DNA of 64,000 nt from Streptomyces cinnamoneus (GTDB taxonomy: Bacteria; Actinomycetota; Actinomycetes; Streptomycetales; Streptomycetaceae), in assembly GCF_014650495.1 (NCBI RefSeq), contig NZ_BMVB01000008.1, forward strand, positions 248,001-312,000, written 5' to 3'. Both the position numbers and the translations under genes were made by a program. How positions within the stretch are numbered: position 1 is the first letter of the stretch; every line of letters begins with the position of its first letter. The notes below the pieces were generated by a model. That model searched no databases and was not told the origin of the DNA. It was given only the letters and a program-made list of their open reading frames with translations. This document shows, piece after piece, positions 37,358 through 45,888 of this stretch.

Positions 37358-38239
37358 CTAGGCGACGGGCCTGTCGGCGGTGATCGCGCGGTAGGCCAGT
37401 CCGGCCAGCTCGCCCTGGCCCTTCTTGCTGGGATGGAACCAGTCCCACTTGCTCAGTTCCTGCTGGGTGAAGTTGTAGCCGTTCACGGCGCCGTCGTAGC
37501 GGCACAGTGCGTCCTTGGAGCAGACGTCCTTCAGTACGGCGTTGTACTCGCCGACCCTCTTGTCGACCTGTGCCCGCCGCTCCTCGGCCGCCTCGTCCAC
37601 CGCGTCGGCGTCGCGCAGCATCGAGGGGCAGATCGACGCCATCTTCCAGATCTGCTTGCCGAGCACGTTCTTGCGGCCCTCCGACCACAGCCGCTTGAGG
37701 TCCGGAATGCCGGCGACGTACACCTGGGACGTGGGCAGGCTGCTGCGCAGGGTGCCGAGGGCGCTTTGCAGGTCCGCGCGGAAGCTGTCCACCGGTGTCA
37801 TCTGCGCCACATCGGCGCGGCAGGCGTCGTTGGCGCCCAGCAGGACCGTCACCAGCTGCGGCTTGTGGGCGACGGCCGCGCGCATCTGGCCCGGCAGGTC
37901 GGCCATCCGGGCACCCGTCCTGGCGTAGTTCCAGCTGCTGGTCTGCGGCGAGAGCAGCAGTCGGCGGGCGAGGCTGTCGACCTCGGTGCCGGTGGCCCAG
38001 GAGACCTCGGGGCAGTCCTCCAGCACCGAGCAGGCGTCGAAGCCGCGGGTGATGGAGTCGCCGAGGGAGGCGAGCGACTCGGGGCGGGTCTTCCAGGCCG
38101 GGCGGGCGGGGCTCGGCGTGGCGGGCGCGGTCTTGTTCTCGGCGTCGCCCTCGCAGCCGGTGGCCAGCAGGACCGTGCCGAGCGCCACCGCGGCCGCCCG
38201 TGCGCCCGCGGAGCGCCGTGGCCCCCTCGTCGTGCCCAT
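37358..38239 (-). CDS. SGNH/GDSL-type hydrolase lipoprotein
   Basis: A 293-residue exported esterase/lipase-like protein. Signal with lipobox: AVALGTVLLATGCEGD, Cys29 being the probable lipid anchor. The four SGNH blocks are seen: Ser in ASLGDSITRGFDA (block I), Gly in WNYARTGARMADL (II), Asn in TVLLGANDACR (III), and Asp-x-x-His in WDWFHPSKKGQGELA (V). All catalytic residues are intact. Extra Cys residues (DACSVLEDC, ASICPSML, DVCSKDALC) point to disulfides outside the cell. ATG at 38239. Confidence 0.92.
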   Translation of the reverse strand: MGTTRGPRRSAGARAAAVALGTVLLATGCEGDAENKTAPATPSPARPAWKTRPESLASLGDSITRGFDACSVLEDCPEVSWATGTEVDSLARRLLLSPQTSSWNYARTGARMADLPGQMRAAVAHKPQLVTVLLGANDACRADVAQMTPVDSFRADLQSALGTLRSSLPTSQVYVAGIPDLKRLWSEGRKNVLGKQIWKMASICPSMLRDADAVDEAAEERRAQVDKRVGEYNAVLKDVCSKDALCRYDGAVNGYNFTQQELSKWDWFHPSKKGQGELAGLAYRAITADRPVA

Positions 38240-38555
38240 CTCGTTCCCCCTCCGGCCGGGTGATATCTGTCCGGGACCGACGGTACGTCACGCCGGAGGT
38301 CTTCCCGCACGGTAGTTTTTCCTTGATGATCAAGTCGGTCCGGGATCTTTGCAATCACGGCGCCACGAAATCACAACACGTCACTTCCTGTCCCTTTTCA
38401 GGAGAATCGCTCCCAATGGTGTTTACTGTTGGTAACCTCGCGAGCTGGTGCGGGTGTGGCCTTTGGGGCGTAATGCCCATCGCTGCCCCCAGCGGGACCG
38501 GTACGGACGCGAGGCCGCTGGGGAAGGCGAACCTCGAACCGCACTGGAGGTCCCG
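38240..38555. other. Divergent intergenic region
   Basis: About 316 bases between the lipoprotein gene and the DUF3145 gene, AT-richer than its surroundings. It contains the palindrome CTTGATGATCAAG (38322-38334) and GTTTACTGTTGGTAAC near 38422. These are possible operator or promoter elements; no clear -10/-35 pair could be fixed and no gene is seen. Confidence 0.45.
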
Positions 38556-39050
38556 GTGACGACACGTGGAGTTCTGTACGTCCACTCCGCGCCCCGCGCG
38601 CTGTGCCCGCACGTCGAATGGGCCGTGGCGGGCGTCCTCGGCGTGCGCGTCACCCTCGACTGGATCCGGCAGCCCGCCGCCCCCGGCACCTGGCGCTCCG
38701 AGTTCTCCTGGCAGGGCCAGGCCGGCACCGCCTCCAAGCTCGCCTCCGCGCTGCGCGGCTGGCACCTGCTCCGCTTCGAGGTGACCGCCGAGCCCAACGC
38801 CACCGCCGAGGGCGAGCGCTACAGCTCCACCCCCGACCTGGGCATCTTCCACGCCGTCACCGGCATCCACGGCGACATCCTCGTCCCCGAGGACCGGCTG
38901 CGCGCCGCGCTCACCCGCGCCGCCGACGGCGAGAGCGACCTGCAGGCCGAGGTCGCCAAGCTGCTCGGCAAGCCCTGGGACGACGAGCTGGAACCCTTCC
39001 GCTACGCCGGCGAGGGCGCCCCCGTACGGTGGCTGCACCAAGTGGTGTGA
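38556..39050 (+). CDS. DUF3145 family protein
   Basis: A 164-residue actinobacterial protein starting at the GTG at 38556, with GGAGG five bases before. The N-terminus TTRGVLYVHSAPRALCPHVEWAVAGVLG and the following VTLDWIRQPAAPGTWRSEFSWQG are characteristic. The middle (TPDLGIFHAVTGIHGDILVPEDRLRAAL) and the acidic end are conserved as well. No enzyme motif is seen. It is a soluble protein of unknown role, widespread in Actinobacteria. In-frame codons upstream lack a ribosome site. Confidence 0.88.
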   Translation: MTTRGVLYVHSAPRALCPHVEWAVAGVLGVRVTLDWIRQPAAPGTWRSEFSWQGQAGTASKLASALRGWHLLRFEVTAEPNATAEGERYSSTPDLGIFHAVTGIHGDILVPEDRLRAALTRAADGESDLQAEVAKLLGKPWDDELEPFRYAGEGAPVRWLHQVV

Positions 39051-39114
39051 CGCCCCGGGCGGCCCGACCCGGTACGCGACGGGGCGGGTGAGCGCCCCCC
39101 GCCCCGGCCGCGCC

Positions 39115-39146
39115 CTTGCGCTGGAGCCCACTCCAGCGCCTAGCGT
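39115..39146 (+). promoter_or_regulatory. MerR-type promoter/operator
   Basis: TTGCGC (39116-39121) and TAGCGT (39141-39146) are 19 bases apart, the long spacer typical of MerR-controlled promoters. The spacer is filled by the dyad GCGCTGGAG-CCCA-CTCCAGCGC (39118-39139). The layout and -10 box are the same as in front of the MerR gene at 46812. The predicted transcript would start about at the ATG at 39154, so it is probably leaderless. Confidence 0.7.
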
Positions 39147-39153
39147 CCAGGGC

Positions 39154-40041
39154 ATGACCGACACCGTCCCCGCCCCCACCGTCAGCGTCCTCGGCACCGG
39201 CATCATGGGCGCCGCCATGGCCCGCAGCCTGGCCCGCGCCGGCCTGTCCGTACGCGCCTGGAACCGCACCCGCGCCAAGGCCGAGCCCCTCGCCGCCCAC
39301 GGCATCACCGTCTGCGGCACCCCCGCGGAGGCCGTGCGCGGCGCGGACGTCGTCATCACCATGCTGTACGACGGCCCGGCCGCCCTCGACACCATGCGGG
39401 CCGCCGCGCCCGGGCTGCGCCCCGGCACCGTCTGGGCCCAGTCCACCACCGCCGGGCTCGACGGCTTCGCCCACCTCGCCGCCCACGCCCGCGAAGGGGG
39501 CCTCGTCCTCGTCGACTGCCCCGTCCTGGGCACCAGGCAGCCCGCCGAGGAGGGCAAGCTCACCGTCCTCGCCGCCGGGCCCGACGAGGCGCGCCCGGCC
39601 CTGGACCCCGTCCTCGACGCCATCGGCAGCCGGACGGTCTGGGTCGCCGACGACGCGGCGGGCGCCGCCGCCACCCGGCTCAAGCTCGTGATCAACAGCT
39701 GGGTGCTGACCGTCACCCACGGCACCGCGGAGGCCCTGGCCCTGGCCGAGGGCCTCGGCGTCGACGCCCGGCTCTTCCTGGACGCCGTGGCCGGCGGGCC
39801 GCTGGACATGGGCTACCTGCGGGCCAAGGCCGGCCTCCTGCTGGACGGCGGCCTCATCCCGCCGAGCTTCGCGACCACCACGGCCGAGAAGGACGCCCGG
39901 CTGATCGTCGAGGCCGGCCGGGCGGCCGGCGTCCGCCTGGACGTGGCGGCCGCGGGCGCCGAGCGCTTCCGCCGGGCCGCCGAACAGGGCCACGGGGACG
40001 AGGACATGGCCGCCTCGTACTACGCCAGCTTCGAGAAGTAG
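39154..40041 (+). CDS. Beta-hydroxyacid-dehydrogenase-like NAD(P) oxidoreductase
   Basis: A 295-residue enzyme of the 3-hydroxyisobutyrate dehydrogenase family. NAD(P) motif VSVLGTGIMGAAMARSLARAG at the N-terminus, substrate-side DCPVLGTRQPAEEGKLTVLAAG near residue 125, and the catalytic Lys region AAATRLKLVINSWVL near residue 174. In classical members the substrate loop is DAPVSGG; here DCPVLGT, so the substrate may differ (imine reductases and related enzymes share such changes). Start at the ATG at 39154, probably without a leader. It sits behind a MerR-type promoter although no MerR gene is adjacent. Confidence 0.9.
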   Translation: MTDTVPAPTVSVLGTGIMGAAMARSLARAGLSVRAWNRTRAKAEPLAAHGITVCGTPAEAVRGADVVITMLYDGPAALDTMRAAAPGLRPGTVWAQSTTAGLDGFAHLAAHAREGGLVLVDCPVLGTRQPAEEGKLTVLAAGPDEARPALDPVLDAIGSRTVWVADDAAGAAATRLKLVINSWVLTVTHGTAEALALAEGLGVDARLFLDAVAGGPLDMGYLRAKAGLLLDGGLIPPSFATTTAEKDARLIVEAGRAAGVRLDVAAAGAERFRRAAEQGHGDEDMAASYYASFEK

Positions 40042-40092
40042 CCCGCCCCGCACCCGCACCCGCACCCGCGCCCCCGCCGTGCCGCGCAACGC

Positions 40093-40134
40093 GAAGGGCC
40101 CGCTCCTGCCACCGGTGGCAGAAGCGGGCCCTTC
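40093..40134. terminator. Long hairpin at the end of fabF
   Basis: A stem of 20 matched pairs and one mismatch: GAAGGGCCCGCT-c-CTGCCACC pairs with GGTGGCAG-a-AGCGGGCCCTTC. It can end fabF on the minus strand and the dehydrogenase transcript on the plus strand. Confidence 0.8.
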
Positions 40135-40156
40135 ACCCGTGCAGGGGGTGCGACCG

Positions 40157-41419
40157 TCAGATCGTCCGCAGGGCGAGGACCACGTTGTGGCCGCCGAAGC
40201 CGAACGAGTTGTTGATGGCCGCGATGGTGCCCTCCGGGAGCGAACGGGGCTCGTCGCGGACGATGTCCGCCTCGATGTCCTCGTCCAGGTCCGTGATGTT
40301 GATCGTCGGAGGAGCGGTGCGGTGGTGCAGCGCGAGGACGGTCATGACCGTCTCGATGCCGCCGGCGCCGCCGAGCAGGTGACCCGTCATCGACTTGGTC
40401 GCCGACACCGCGACGTGGTCGAGCTCGTCGCCGAGGACCTTGCGCAGCGCCTTGATCTCGGCCGCGTCGCCCTGCGGCGTGGAGGTGGCGTGCGCGTTGA
40501 GGTGCACGACCTCCGAGGGCTTCAGGTCCGTGGTGTCGAGCAGGTTCTGCAGGGCCGCGGCGATGCCACGACCGGAGGGCTCGGGCTGGGCGATGTGGTG
40601 GCTGTCCGCGGACAGGCCCTGGCCCAGCACCTCGCAGTAGACGCGGGCGCCACGCCGGGCGGCGTGCTCGGCCGACTCCAGGACGACGACACCGGCGCCC
40701 TCGCCGAGGACGAAGCCGTCACGGGCCTTGTCGTACGGACGGGAGGCCGTGGTCGGCTCGTCGTTGTTCTTGGACATCGCCATCATGTTGGCGAAGGCCG
40801 CGATGGGAAGCGGGTGGATGGCCGCCTCGGTGCCGCCCGCGACCACGACGTCGGCGCGGCCGGTGCGGATCATCTCGACGGCGTAGCCGATGGCCTCGGC
40901 GCCGGACGCGCAGGCGCTGACCGGGGTGTGCACGCCCGCCTGGGCGTTCACCTCCAGGCCGACGTTGGCGGACGGGCCGTTGGGCATCAGCATGGGCACG
41001 GTGTGCGGGGAGACGCGGCGGACGCCCTTCTCCTTGAGCACGTCGTACTGGTCGAGCAGGGTCGTCACGCCACCGATGCCGGAGGCGATGACCGTACCCA
41101 GGCGCTCGGGGACGATGGAGGAGTCCTCGCCGGCCTTGGCGGTGAAGCCCGCGTCGGCCCACGCCTCGCGCGCGGCGATCAGCGCGAACTGCGCCGACCG
41201 GTCCAGCTTGCGGGCGAGCGGACGCGGCAGCACGTCCTCCGGGTCCACGGCGGCGGGGGCGGCGATGCGGACCGGGAGGTCGGCGAAGCGCTCACCCTCC
41301 AGGGGCTTGACGCCGGAACGCCCGGCGAGCAGCCCTTCCCAGGTCGATGCGCTGTCGCCACCCAGCGGTGTGGTTGCGCCGATACCGGTGACGACCACGG
41401 TGCGATTGGTCGGATTCAC
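40157..41419 (-). CDS. fabF: 3-oxoacyl-ACP synthase II
   Basis: A 420-residue condensing enzyme for chain elongation in fatty acid synthesis. N-terminal VVVTGIGATTPLGGD, active-site Cys in VSACASGAEAIGYA near residue 168, the first His in LNAHATSTPQGDAAE near 308, and the second in KSMTGHLLGGAGG near 345. Ends with NNSFGFGGHNVVLALR, the usual KAS tail. Length and motifs are those of FabF. It is the last gene of fabD-fabH-acpP-fabF, separated from acpP by 68 bases holding a stem-loop. Confidence 0.97.
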   Translation of the reverse strand: MNPTNRTVVVTGIGATTPLGGDSASTWEGLLAGRSGVKPLEGERFADLPVRIAAPAAVDPEDVLPRPLARKLDRSAQFALIAAREAWADAGFTAKAGEDSSIVPERLGTVIASGIGGVTTLLDQYDVLKEKGVRRVSPHTVPMLMPNGPSANVGLEVNAQAGVHTPVSACASGAEAIGYAVEMIRTGRADVVVAGGTEAAIHPLPIAAFANMMAMSKNNDEPTTASRPYDKARDGFVLGEGAGVVVLESAEHAARRGARVYCEVLGQGLSADSHHIAQPEPSGRGIAAALQNLLDTTDLKPSEVVHLNAHATSTPQGDAAEIKALRKVLGDELDHVAVSATKSMTGHLLGGAGGIETVMTVLALHHRTAPPTINITDLDEDIEADIVRDEPRSLPEGTIAAINNSFGFGGHNVVLALRTI

Positions 41420-41454
41420 AGGGATTCTGTCTCCACGTGTAGAGGTGCTGGAAC

Positions 41455-41473
41455 CGCCACCGCAGGGGTGGCG
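41455..41473 (-). terminator. Stem-loop between acpP and fabF
   Basis: CGCCACC (41455-41461) pairs with GGTGGCG (41467-41473) around five bases, in the spacer between acpP and fabF. It could act as a partial terminator or as an RNA end that keeps acpP transcripts in excess. Confidence 0.4.
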
Positions 41474-41487
41474 ACGAACGCTTCGGG

Positions 41488-41736
41488 TCAGGCCTGGTGC
41501 TTGAGGATGTAGTCGGCAGCGTCGCCGACGGTCTTCAGACCCTTGACGTCCTCGTCGGGGATCTTCACGTCGAAGCGCTCCTCGGCGGCGACGACGACCT
41601 CGACCATGGACAGCGAGTCGACGTCCAGGTCGTCGGTGAAGGACTTCTCACGGGCGACGTCCTCGACGGGGATGCCGGCGATCTCGTTGACGATCTCGGC
41701 GAGGCCCGTGATGATTTCCTGCTCGGTGGCGGCCAT
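41488..41736 (-). CDS. acpP: Acyl carrier protein
   Basis: An 82-residue ACP. The phosphopantetheine Ser is in DDLDVDSLSMVEVV near residue 41, followed by the acidic helix AEERFDVKIPDEDVKGL and the end TVGDAADYILKHQA. High acidic content and length are standard. It carries the growing acyl chain between FabD, FabH and FabF, whose genes surround it. ATG at 41736, with AAGGAG close upstream (minus strand). Confidence 0.97.
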   Translation of the reverse strand: MAATEQEIITGLAEIVNEIAGIPVEDVAREKSFTDDLDVDSLSMVEVVVAAEERFDVKIPDEDVKGLKTVGDAADYILKHQA

Positions 41737-41840
41737 GTGGCGCTCCTTCTATCAATAGTGCTGTGGAACTGCGGTAAGGAAACTGCTGAGGCGGTGAGAC
41801 TGCCGCGACCGGACGGGGGGCCCGGTCCCGCGGATCTCGC

Positions 41841-42845
41841 CTAGGGGAGGGTAACGACCGTGGCGGCGTACACGAGACCCGCCCCGAAGCCGATGACGAG
41901 CGCGGTGTCGCCGCTCTTCGCCGCTCCGGTCGCCAGGAGGCGCTCCATGGCCAGCGGGATGGAGGCCGCGGAGGTGTTGCCCGTGGTCTCCACGTCACGG
42001 GCGACCGTGACGCTCTCCGGCAGCTTGAGGGTCTTGACCATCGAATCGATGATCCGCATGTTGGCCTGGTGCGGGATGAAGACGTCCAGGTCCTCCGCGC
42101 TCACCCCGGCCTCGTCCAGCGCCTGCTGGGCGATCTTCGCCATTTCGAAGACGGCCCAGCGGAAGACCGCCTGACCCTCCTGGGTGATCGCCGGGAAGCG
42201 GACGTCCGTCTCCTCGCGGTAGACGTCCCACGCGACGGTCTGCTTGATCGTCTCGGCCTTGTCGCCCTCCGAGCCCCACACGGTCGGGCCCATGGCCGGC
42301 TCGGTCGAGGGGCCGATGACCACGGCGCCCGCGCCGTCACCGAAGAGGAAGGCCGTGGCGCGGTCCTCCAGGTCGGTCAGGTCGGACAGCCGCTCGACGC
42401 CGACGACCAGGACGTACTCGGCCGAGCCGTCGGTGACCATGCTCTTGGCGAGGGTGAGGCCGTAGCCGAAGCCCGCGCAGCCGGCCGAGATGTCGAAGGC
42501 CGGGGGCTTGCCGGCCCCCACCTTGTGGGCGATCTCGGTGGCGATGGCAGGGGTCTGCTTGAAGTGCGAGACCGTCGCGACGAGCACCGCGCCGACCTGC
42601 TCGGGCGTGATGCCCGCGTCGGCGATGGCCTTGCCGGCCGCCTCGACGGACATGGCGGCCACGGTCTCCTCCGGGCCGGCCCAGTGCCGGGTGGCGATGC
42701 CCGACCGGGAGCGGATCCACTCGTCGGAGGAGTCGATGTGCTTGAGGATCTCCTCGTTCGGCACCACCCGGACCGGGCGGTAGCCGCCCACGCCCATGAT
42801 GCGGGCGTACGGGGCGCCCTTCGCGGGCCTGATCTTCGAGGTCAT
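41841..42845 (-). CDS. fabH: 3-oxoacyl-ACP synthase III
   Basis: A 334-residue enzyme that starts fatty acids by joining an acyl-CoA to malonyl-ACP. Catalytic Cys in FDISAGCAGFGYGL near residue 120, His in VFIPHQANMRIID near 258, Asn in ETTGNTSAASIPLAM near 288. GIATRHWAG near residue 50 is the CoA-binding stretch. In Streptomyces the enzyme prefers branched short acyl-CoAs, giving iso/anteiso chains. ATG at 42845, 13 bases after fabD, so the genes are co-transcribed. Confidence 0.97.
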   Translation of the reverse strand: MTSKIRPAKGAPYARIMGVGGYRPVRVVPNEEILKHIDSSDEWIRSRSGIATRHWAGPEETVAAMSVEAAGKAIADAGITPEQVGAVLVATVSHFKQTPAIATEIAHKVGAGKPPAFDISAGCAGFGYGLTLAKSMVTDGSAEYVLVVGVERLSDLTDLEDRATAFLFGDGAGAVVIGPSTEPAMGPTVWGSEGDKAETIKQTVAWDVYREETDVRFPAITQEGQAVFRWAVFEMAKIAQQALDEAGVSAEDLDVFIPHQANMRIIDSMVKTLKLPESVTVARDVETTGNTSAASIPLAMERLLATGAAKSGDTALVIGFGAGLVYAATVVTLP

Positions 42846-42858
42846 GCTCTCGGACTCC

Positions 42859-43812
42859 TTATTCGGCCGGGCCGGCGGCGTCGGCAGCGTGCTCGGCGAT
42901 CAGCTCGCGCGCGGCGTCGAGGTCGTCCGGGGTCTTGAGCGCGAGCGTCTTCACGCCCGGCAGGGCGCGCTTGGCCAGGCCCACGAGGGTGCCGCCGGGG
43001 GCCGCCTCGATCAGCGCCGTGACGCCCAGCTCCTTGAAGGTCTCCATGCACAGGTCCCAGCGGACCGGGTTGGCGACCTGGCCCACCAGTCGCTGCACGA
43101 CCTCGCGGCCGTCCGTGACGACCTGGCCGTCCTTGTTGGAGACATAACGCGTGTGCGGGGCCCGGGCTTCCACCTGCGCCACCGCGGCCTCCAGGGCCGA
43201 GACGGCCGGTGCCATGTGGTGGGTGTGGAAGGCGCCGGCCACCTTCAGGGCGACGACGCGGCGGGTGCCCTCGGGCTTGTCCGCCTCCAGCGCCGCGAGC
43301 TGCTCGGCGGTGCCGGCGGCCACGATCTGGCCGGCGCCGTTGACGTTCGCCGGGGTCAGGCCGAGCTTCTCCAGGTGCGGCAGGATGACGTCCGGCTCGC
43401 CGCCGAGCAGCGCGGCCATGCCGGTCTCGGTGACGGCCGCGGCCTCGGCCATGGCCAGGCCGCGCTTGCGGACGAGCTCCAGCGCGGTGCGCTCGGAGAG
43501 CACGCCGGTCAGCGCGGCGGCGGCGAGCTCGCCCACGCTGTGGCCGGCGGCGGCGCCGACCTGCCGTGCGAAGTCCTCGCCGGTGGGGAACAGCTGTCCC
43601 GCCGAGATCAGCGCGGACGCCACCAGCAGCGGCTGGGCCACGGCGGTGTCACGGATCTCGTCGGCGTCGGCGTTCGTGCCGTAGTGAACGAGGTCCAGGT
43701 CGATGGCGGCGGACCACTCGGCCAGACGGCCGGAAACACCGGGGAGGTCGAGCCAGGGGGTCAGGAAGCCGGGCGTCTGAGCGCCCTGGCCGGGAGCGAC
43801 GAGTACGAGCAC
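42859..43812 (-). CDS. fabD: Malonyl-CoA:ACP malonyltransferase
   Basis: A 317-residue transferase that loads malonate onto ACP. N-terminal VLVAPGQGAQTPGFL, catalytic Ser in AAGHSVGELAAAALTG near residue 100, and His in KVAGAFHTHHMAPAV near 200. The GTG at 43812 gives the usual N-terminus; the GTG at 43818 would add two residues. First gene of the fab cluster, directly behind fasR. In Streptomyces FabD also serves polyketide synthases. Confidence 0.96.
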   Translation of the reverse strand: MLVLVAPGQGAQTPGFLTPWLDLPGVSGRLAEWSAAIDLDLVHYGTNADADEIRDTAVAQPLLVASALISAGQLFPTGEDFARQVGAAAGHSVGELAAAALTGVLSERTALELVRKRGLAMAEAAAVTETGMAALLGGEPDVILPHLEKLGLTPANVNGAGQIVAAGTAEQLAALEADKPEGTRRVVALKVAGAFHTHHMAPAVSALEAAVAQVEARAPHTRYVSNKDGQVVTDGREVVQRLVGQVANPVRWDLCMETFKELGVTALIEAAPGGTLVGLAKRALPGVKTLALKTPDDLDAARELIAEHAADAAGPAE

Positions 43813-43910
43813 CCTCACACTCTCTCTCGTGGACGGCGTCGCCCACCCGTGAGGACAGGGACGAAGAACCGTCAGGGGAATTGTGGACGTTCGACAAAAG
43901 ACTAAGTGTG
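43813..43910 (-). promoter_or_regulatory. fasR-fabD intergenic control region
   Basis: Ninety-eight bases between fasR and fabD, AT-richer than the genes. FasR is reported to activate the fab operon of S. coelicolor by binding upstream of fabD, so the site should lie here. By eye there is TTGTCG near 43896 (minus strand) but no definite -10 box. Confidence 0.4.
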
Positions 43911-45086
43911 TCACTCGTTGTCGGCGAGACGCCCGAGGATCAGGGCAATTCGCAGGGTGAACGCGGAGCGGACGTCGGACGGTGACCACCCGGTGACGTC
44001 CGTCACACGTCGGAGGCGGTATCGCACGGTGTTGGGGTGGACGAACAGCATCCGCGCCGCGCCCTCCAGGCTGCTGGCCTGTTCCAGGTAGACGCTCAGC
44101 GTCTCCAGCAGTGCCGAGCCCGCCTCTTCGAGCGGTCTGTAGATCTCCTCCACCAGCTGTTCCCGCGCCGCCGGGTCGCCCGCCATGGCCCGCTCGGGCA
44201 GCAGGTCGTCGGCCAGGACGGGCCGGGGGGCGTCGGGCCAGGCCGTGCACGCCTTCAGGCCCGCCGCAGCGGCCTGCGCGGACCGGGTCGCCGCCAGCAG
44301 GTCGCCCACCACGGGACCGGCCACCACCGGGCCGGCCGCGAACGGCCCGATCAGCGCCTTGGCCGCCTGCAGCGGATCGTCCGACCCGCCCGCGATCACC
44401 ACCAGCCGCTCGCCCAGCACCCCCGTCAGGACCTGCAGCTTCGCGTGGCGGGCGGCCCGCCGGATCGCCTCCACCGTCAGCTCGCTGTCCCCGTTCGGCG
44501 CCGTGCCCAGCACCACGGCGACGTGCGCCGGCGAGTTCCAGCCCAGCGCCGCCGCCCGGGACAGCGCGCCCTCGTCGGCCTCGCCCGACAGCACCGCGTT
44601 GACCACCAGCGACTCCAGCCGGGCGTCCCACGCACCGCGCGCCTCGGCGGCCTGCGCGTACACCTGCGCCGTGGCGAAGGCGATCTCCCGGGCGTACACC
44701 AGCAGCGCCTCGCGCAGCGCCGACTCGTCGCCCGGCGCGGCCACCTCGTCGATGGCCGACTCCATCACCTCGATGGTCGTCCGCACCATCTCCACGGTCT
44801 GGCGCAGCGTGATCGCCCGCGTCAGCTCCCGGGGAGCCGTGCCGAAGACGTCCGTGCTGATGGCCTGCGGGGTCTCCGGATGCCGGAACCACTCGGTGAA
44901 GGCCGCGATGCCGGCCTGGGCGACCAGGCCGATCCAGGACCGGTTCTCCGGGGGCATCGCCCGGTACCACGGCAGCTGGGCGTCCATCCGGGCGATGGCC
45001 GCGGCGGCCAGCGTCCCGGAGGACTGTTCCAGGTTGCGCAGGGTGGCGCTGTGCGGGTGGGAGGGTGTTGCGGCTGGTTCAGGCAC
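43911..45086 (-). CDS. fasR: PucR-type activator of fatty acid synthesis genes (FasR)
   Basis: A 391-residue regulator. The helix-turn-helix is at the C-terminus (ASSLEGAARMLFVHPNTVRYRLRRVTDVTGW, near residue 340), as in the PucR/CdaR family, with the preceding LLETLSVYLEQASSLEG. The N-terminal 300 residues include a GGDEF-like degenerate part (HVAVVLGTAPNGDS) that may sense acyl-CoA or malonyl-CoA. Location directly before fabD and the Streptomyces gene order identify it as FasR, a transcription activator of fabDHPF. Start is the GTG at 45086. Confidence 0.9.
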   Translation of the reverse strand: MPEPAATPSHPHSATLRNLEQSSGTLAAAAIARMDAQLPWYRAMPPENRSWIGLVAQAGIAAFTEWFRHPETPQAISTDVFGTAPRELTRAITLRQTVEMVRTTIEVMESAIDEVAAPGDESALREALLVYAREIAFATAQVYAQAAEARGAWDARLESLVVNAVLSGEADEGALSRAAALGWNSPAHVAVVLGTAPNGDSELTVEAIRRAARHAKLQVLTGVLGERLVVIAGGSDDPLQAAKALIGPFAAGPVVAGPVVGDLLAATRSAQAAAAGLKACTAWPDAPRPVLADDLLPERAMAGDPAAREQLVEEIYRPLEEAGSALLETLSVYLEQASSLEGAARMLFVHPNTVRYRLRRVTDVTGWSPSDVRSAFTLRIALILGRLADNE

Positions 45087-45166
45087 GGGGACAAGCCTGC
45101 CTTATTCGGGTGCGCTCCGGGGCCGCCGGGCCCCTGTGGGGCGCTTTACGGGGCTACGGTGGGCCG

Positions 45167-45838
45167 ATGATGCACGTGCAACGGGCCGCCGAACGCCACC
45201 GGGGCGGCGACGCGGCGGCCGGGATCGAGACCTGGCACGCCTTCTCCTTCTCCGGCTTCTACGACCCCGACAACGTGCGGTTCGGTCCGCTCGCGGCCTG
45301 CAACGAGGAGCGGCTGGCGGGCGGCGCCGGCTTCGCCGAGCATCCGCACCGGGATGTGGAAATCGTCACCTGGGTGGTGGAGGGCGAGCTCACCCACGAG
45401 GACTCCACCGGTCACGTCGCCACCGTCCGCCCCGGCGACGTCCAGCGCCTGAGCGCCGGCTCCGGCGTCCGCCACGCCGAGCGCAACGCGGGGACCGCCC
45501 CCTTGCGCTTCGTCCAGATGTGGCTGACGCCGTCCGAATTCGGCGGCGAGCCGTCGTACGAGGTGGTGCGGGGCATCGCGGACGGCACCCCCTACGCCCT
45601 GGCGCGGGCGGAGGCCGTGCTCCACGTGCGCCGGCTGCGGGGCGCCGAGCGCACGGCCCTGCCGGACGCACCGTGGCTGTACGTGCACGTCGTGCGCGGG
45701 ACGGTGCGCCTGGGCGGCGAGGTGCTGCACGGGGGCGACGCGGCGCGGGTGCTGGACGCGGCCGGACTGGAGGCCGAGGCGATCGGCTCCGCCGAGCTGC
45801 TGGCGTGGGAGATGCACGCCGAGCCGCACTTCGGCTGA
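45167..45838 (+). CDS. Pirin family protein
   Basis: A 223-residue double-cupin protein. The metal-binding site of the first cupin is FAEHPHRDVEIVTWVVEGELTHED, with the further His in SGVRHAERN, and the pirin phrase MWLTPSEFGG follows. Most residues of the Fe site (His, His, His, Glu) are present. The second cupin is less regular. Pirins act as quercetinase-like dioxygenases or as redox-sensitive partners of other proteins. ATG at 45167. The gene is divergent from fasR across 80 bases. Confidence 0.93.
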   Translation: MMHVQRAAERHRGGDAAAGIETWHAFSFSGFYDPDNVRFGPLAACNEERLAGGAGFAEHPHRDVEIVTWVVEGELTHEDSTGHVATVRPGDVQRLSAGSGVRHAERNAGTAPLRFVQMWLTPSEFGGEPSYEVVRGIADGTPYALARAEAVLHVRRLRGAERTALPDAPWLYVHVVRGTVRLGGEVLHGGDAARVLDAAGLEAEAIGSAELLAWEMHAEPHFG

Positions 45839-45843
45839 CGTCG

Positions 45844-45860
45844 GGGCCTGAAAAAGGCCC
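45844..45860. terminator. Short hairpin between convergent genes
   Basis: GGGCCT, loop GAAAA, AGGCCC, located between the pirin gene and the convergent serine hydrolase gene. Confidence 0.45.
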
Positions 45861-45888
45861 TACGGGAAAGAGGCGGGGCGGGGAGACC

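Noticed and set aside
42859..44970. A fused frame across fasR and fabD
   Set aside because: The fasR part is in the wrong frame and has no domain; FabD starts at 43812.
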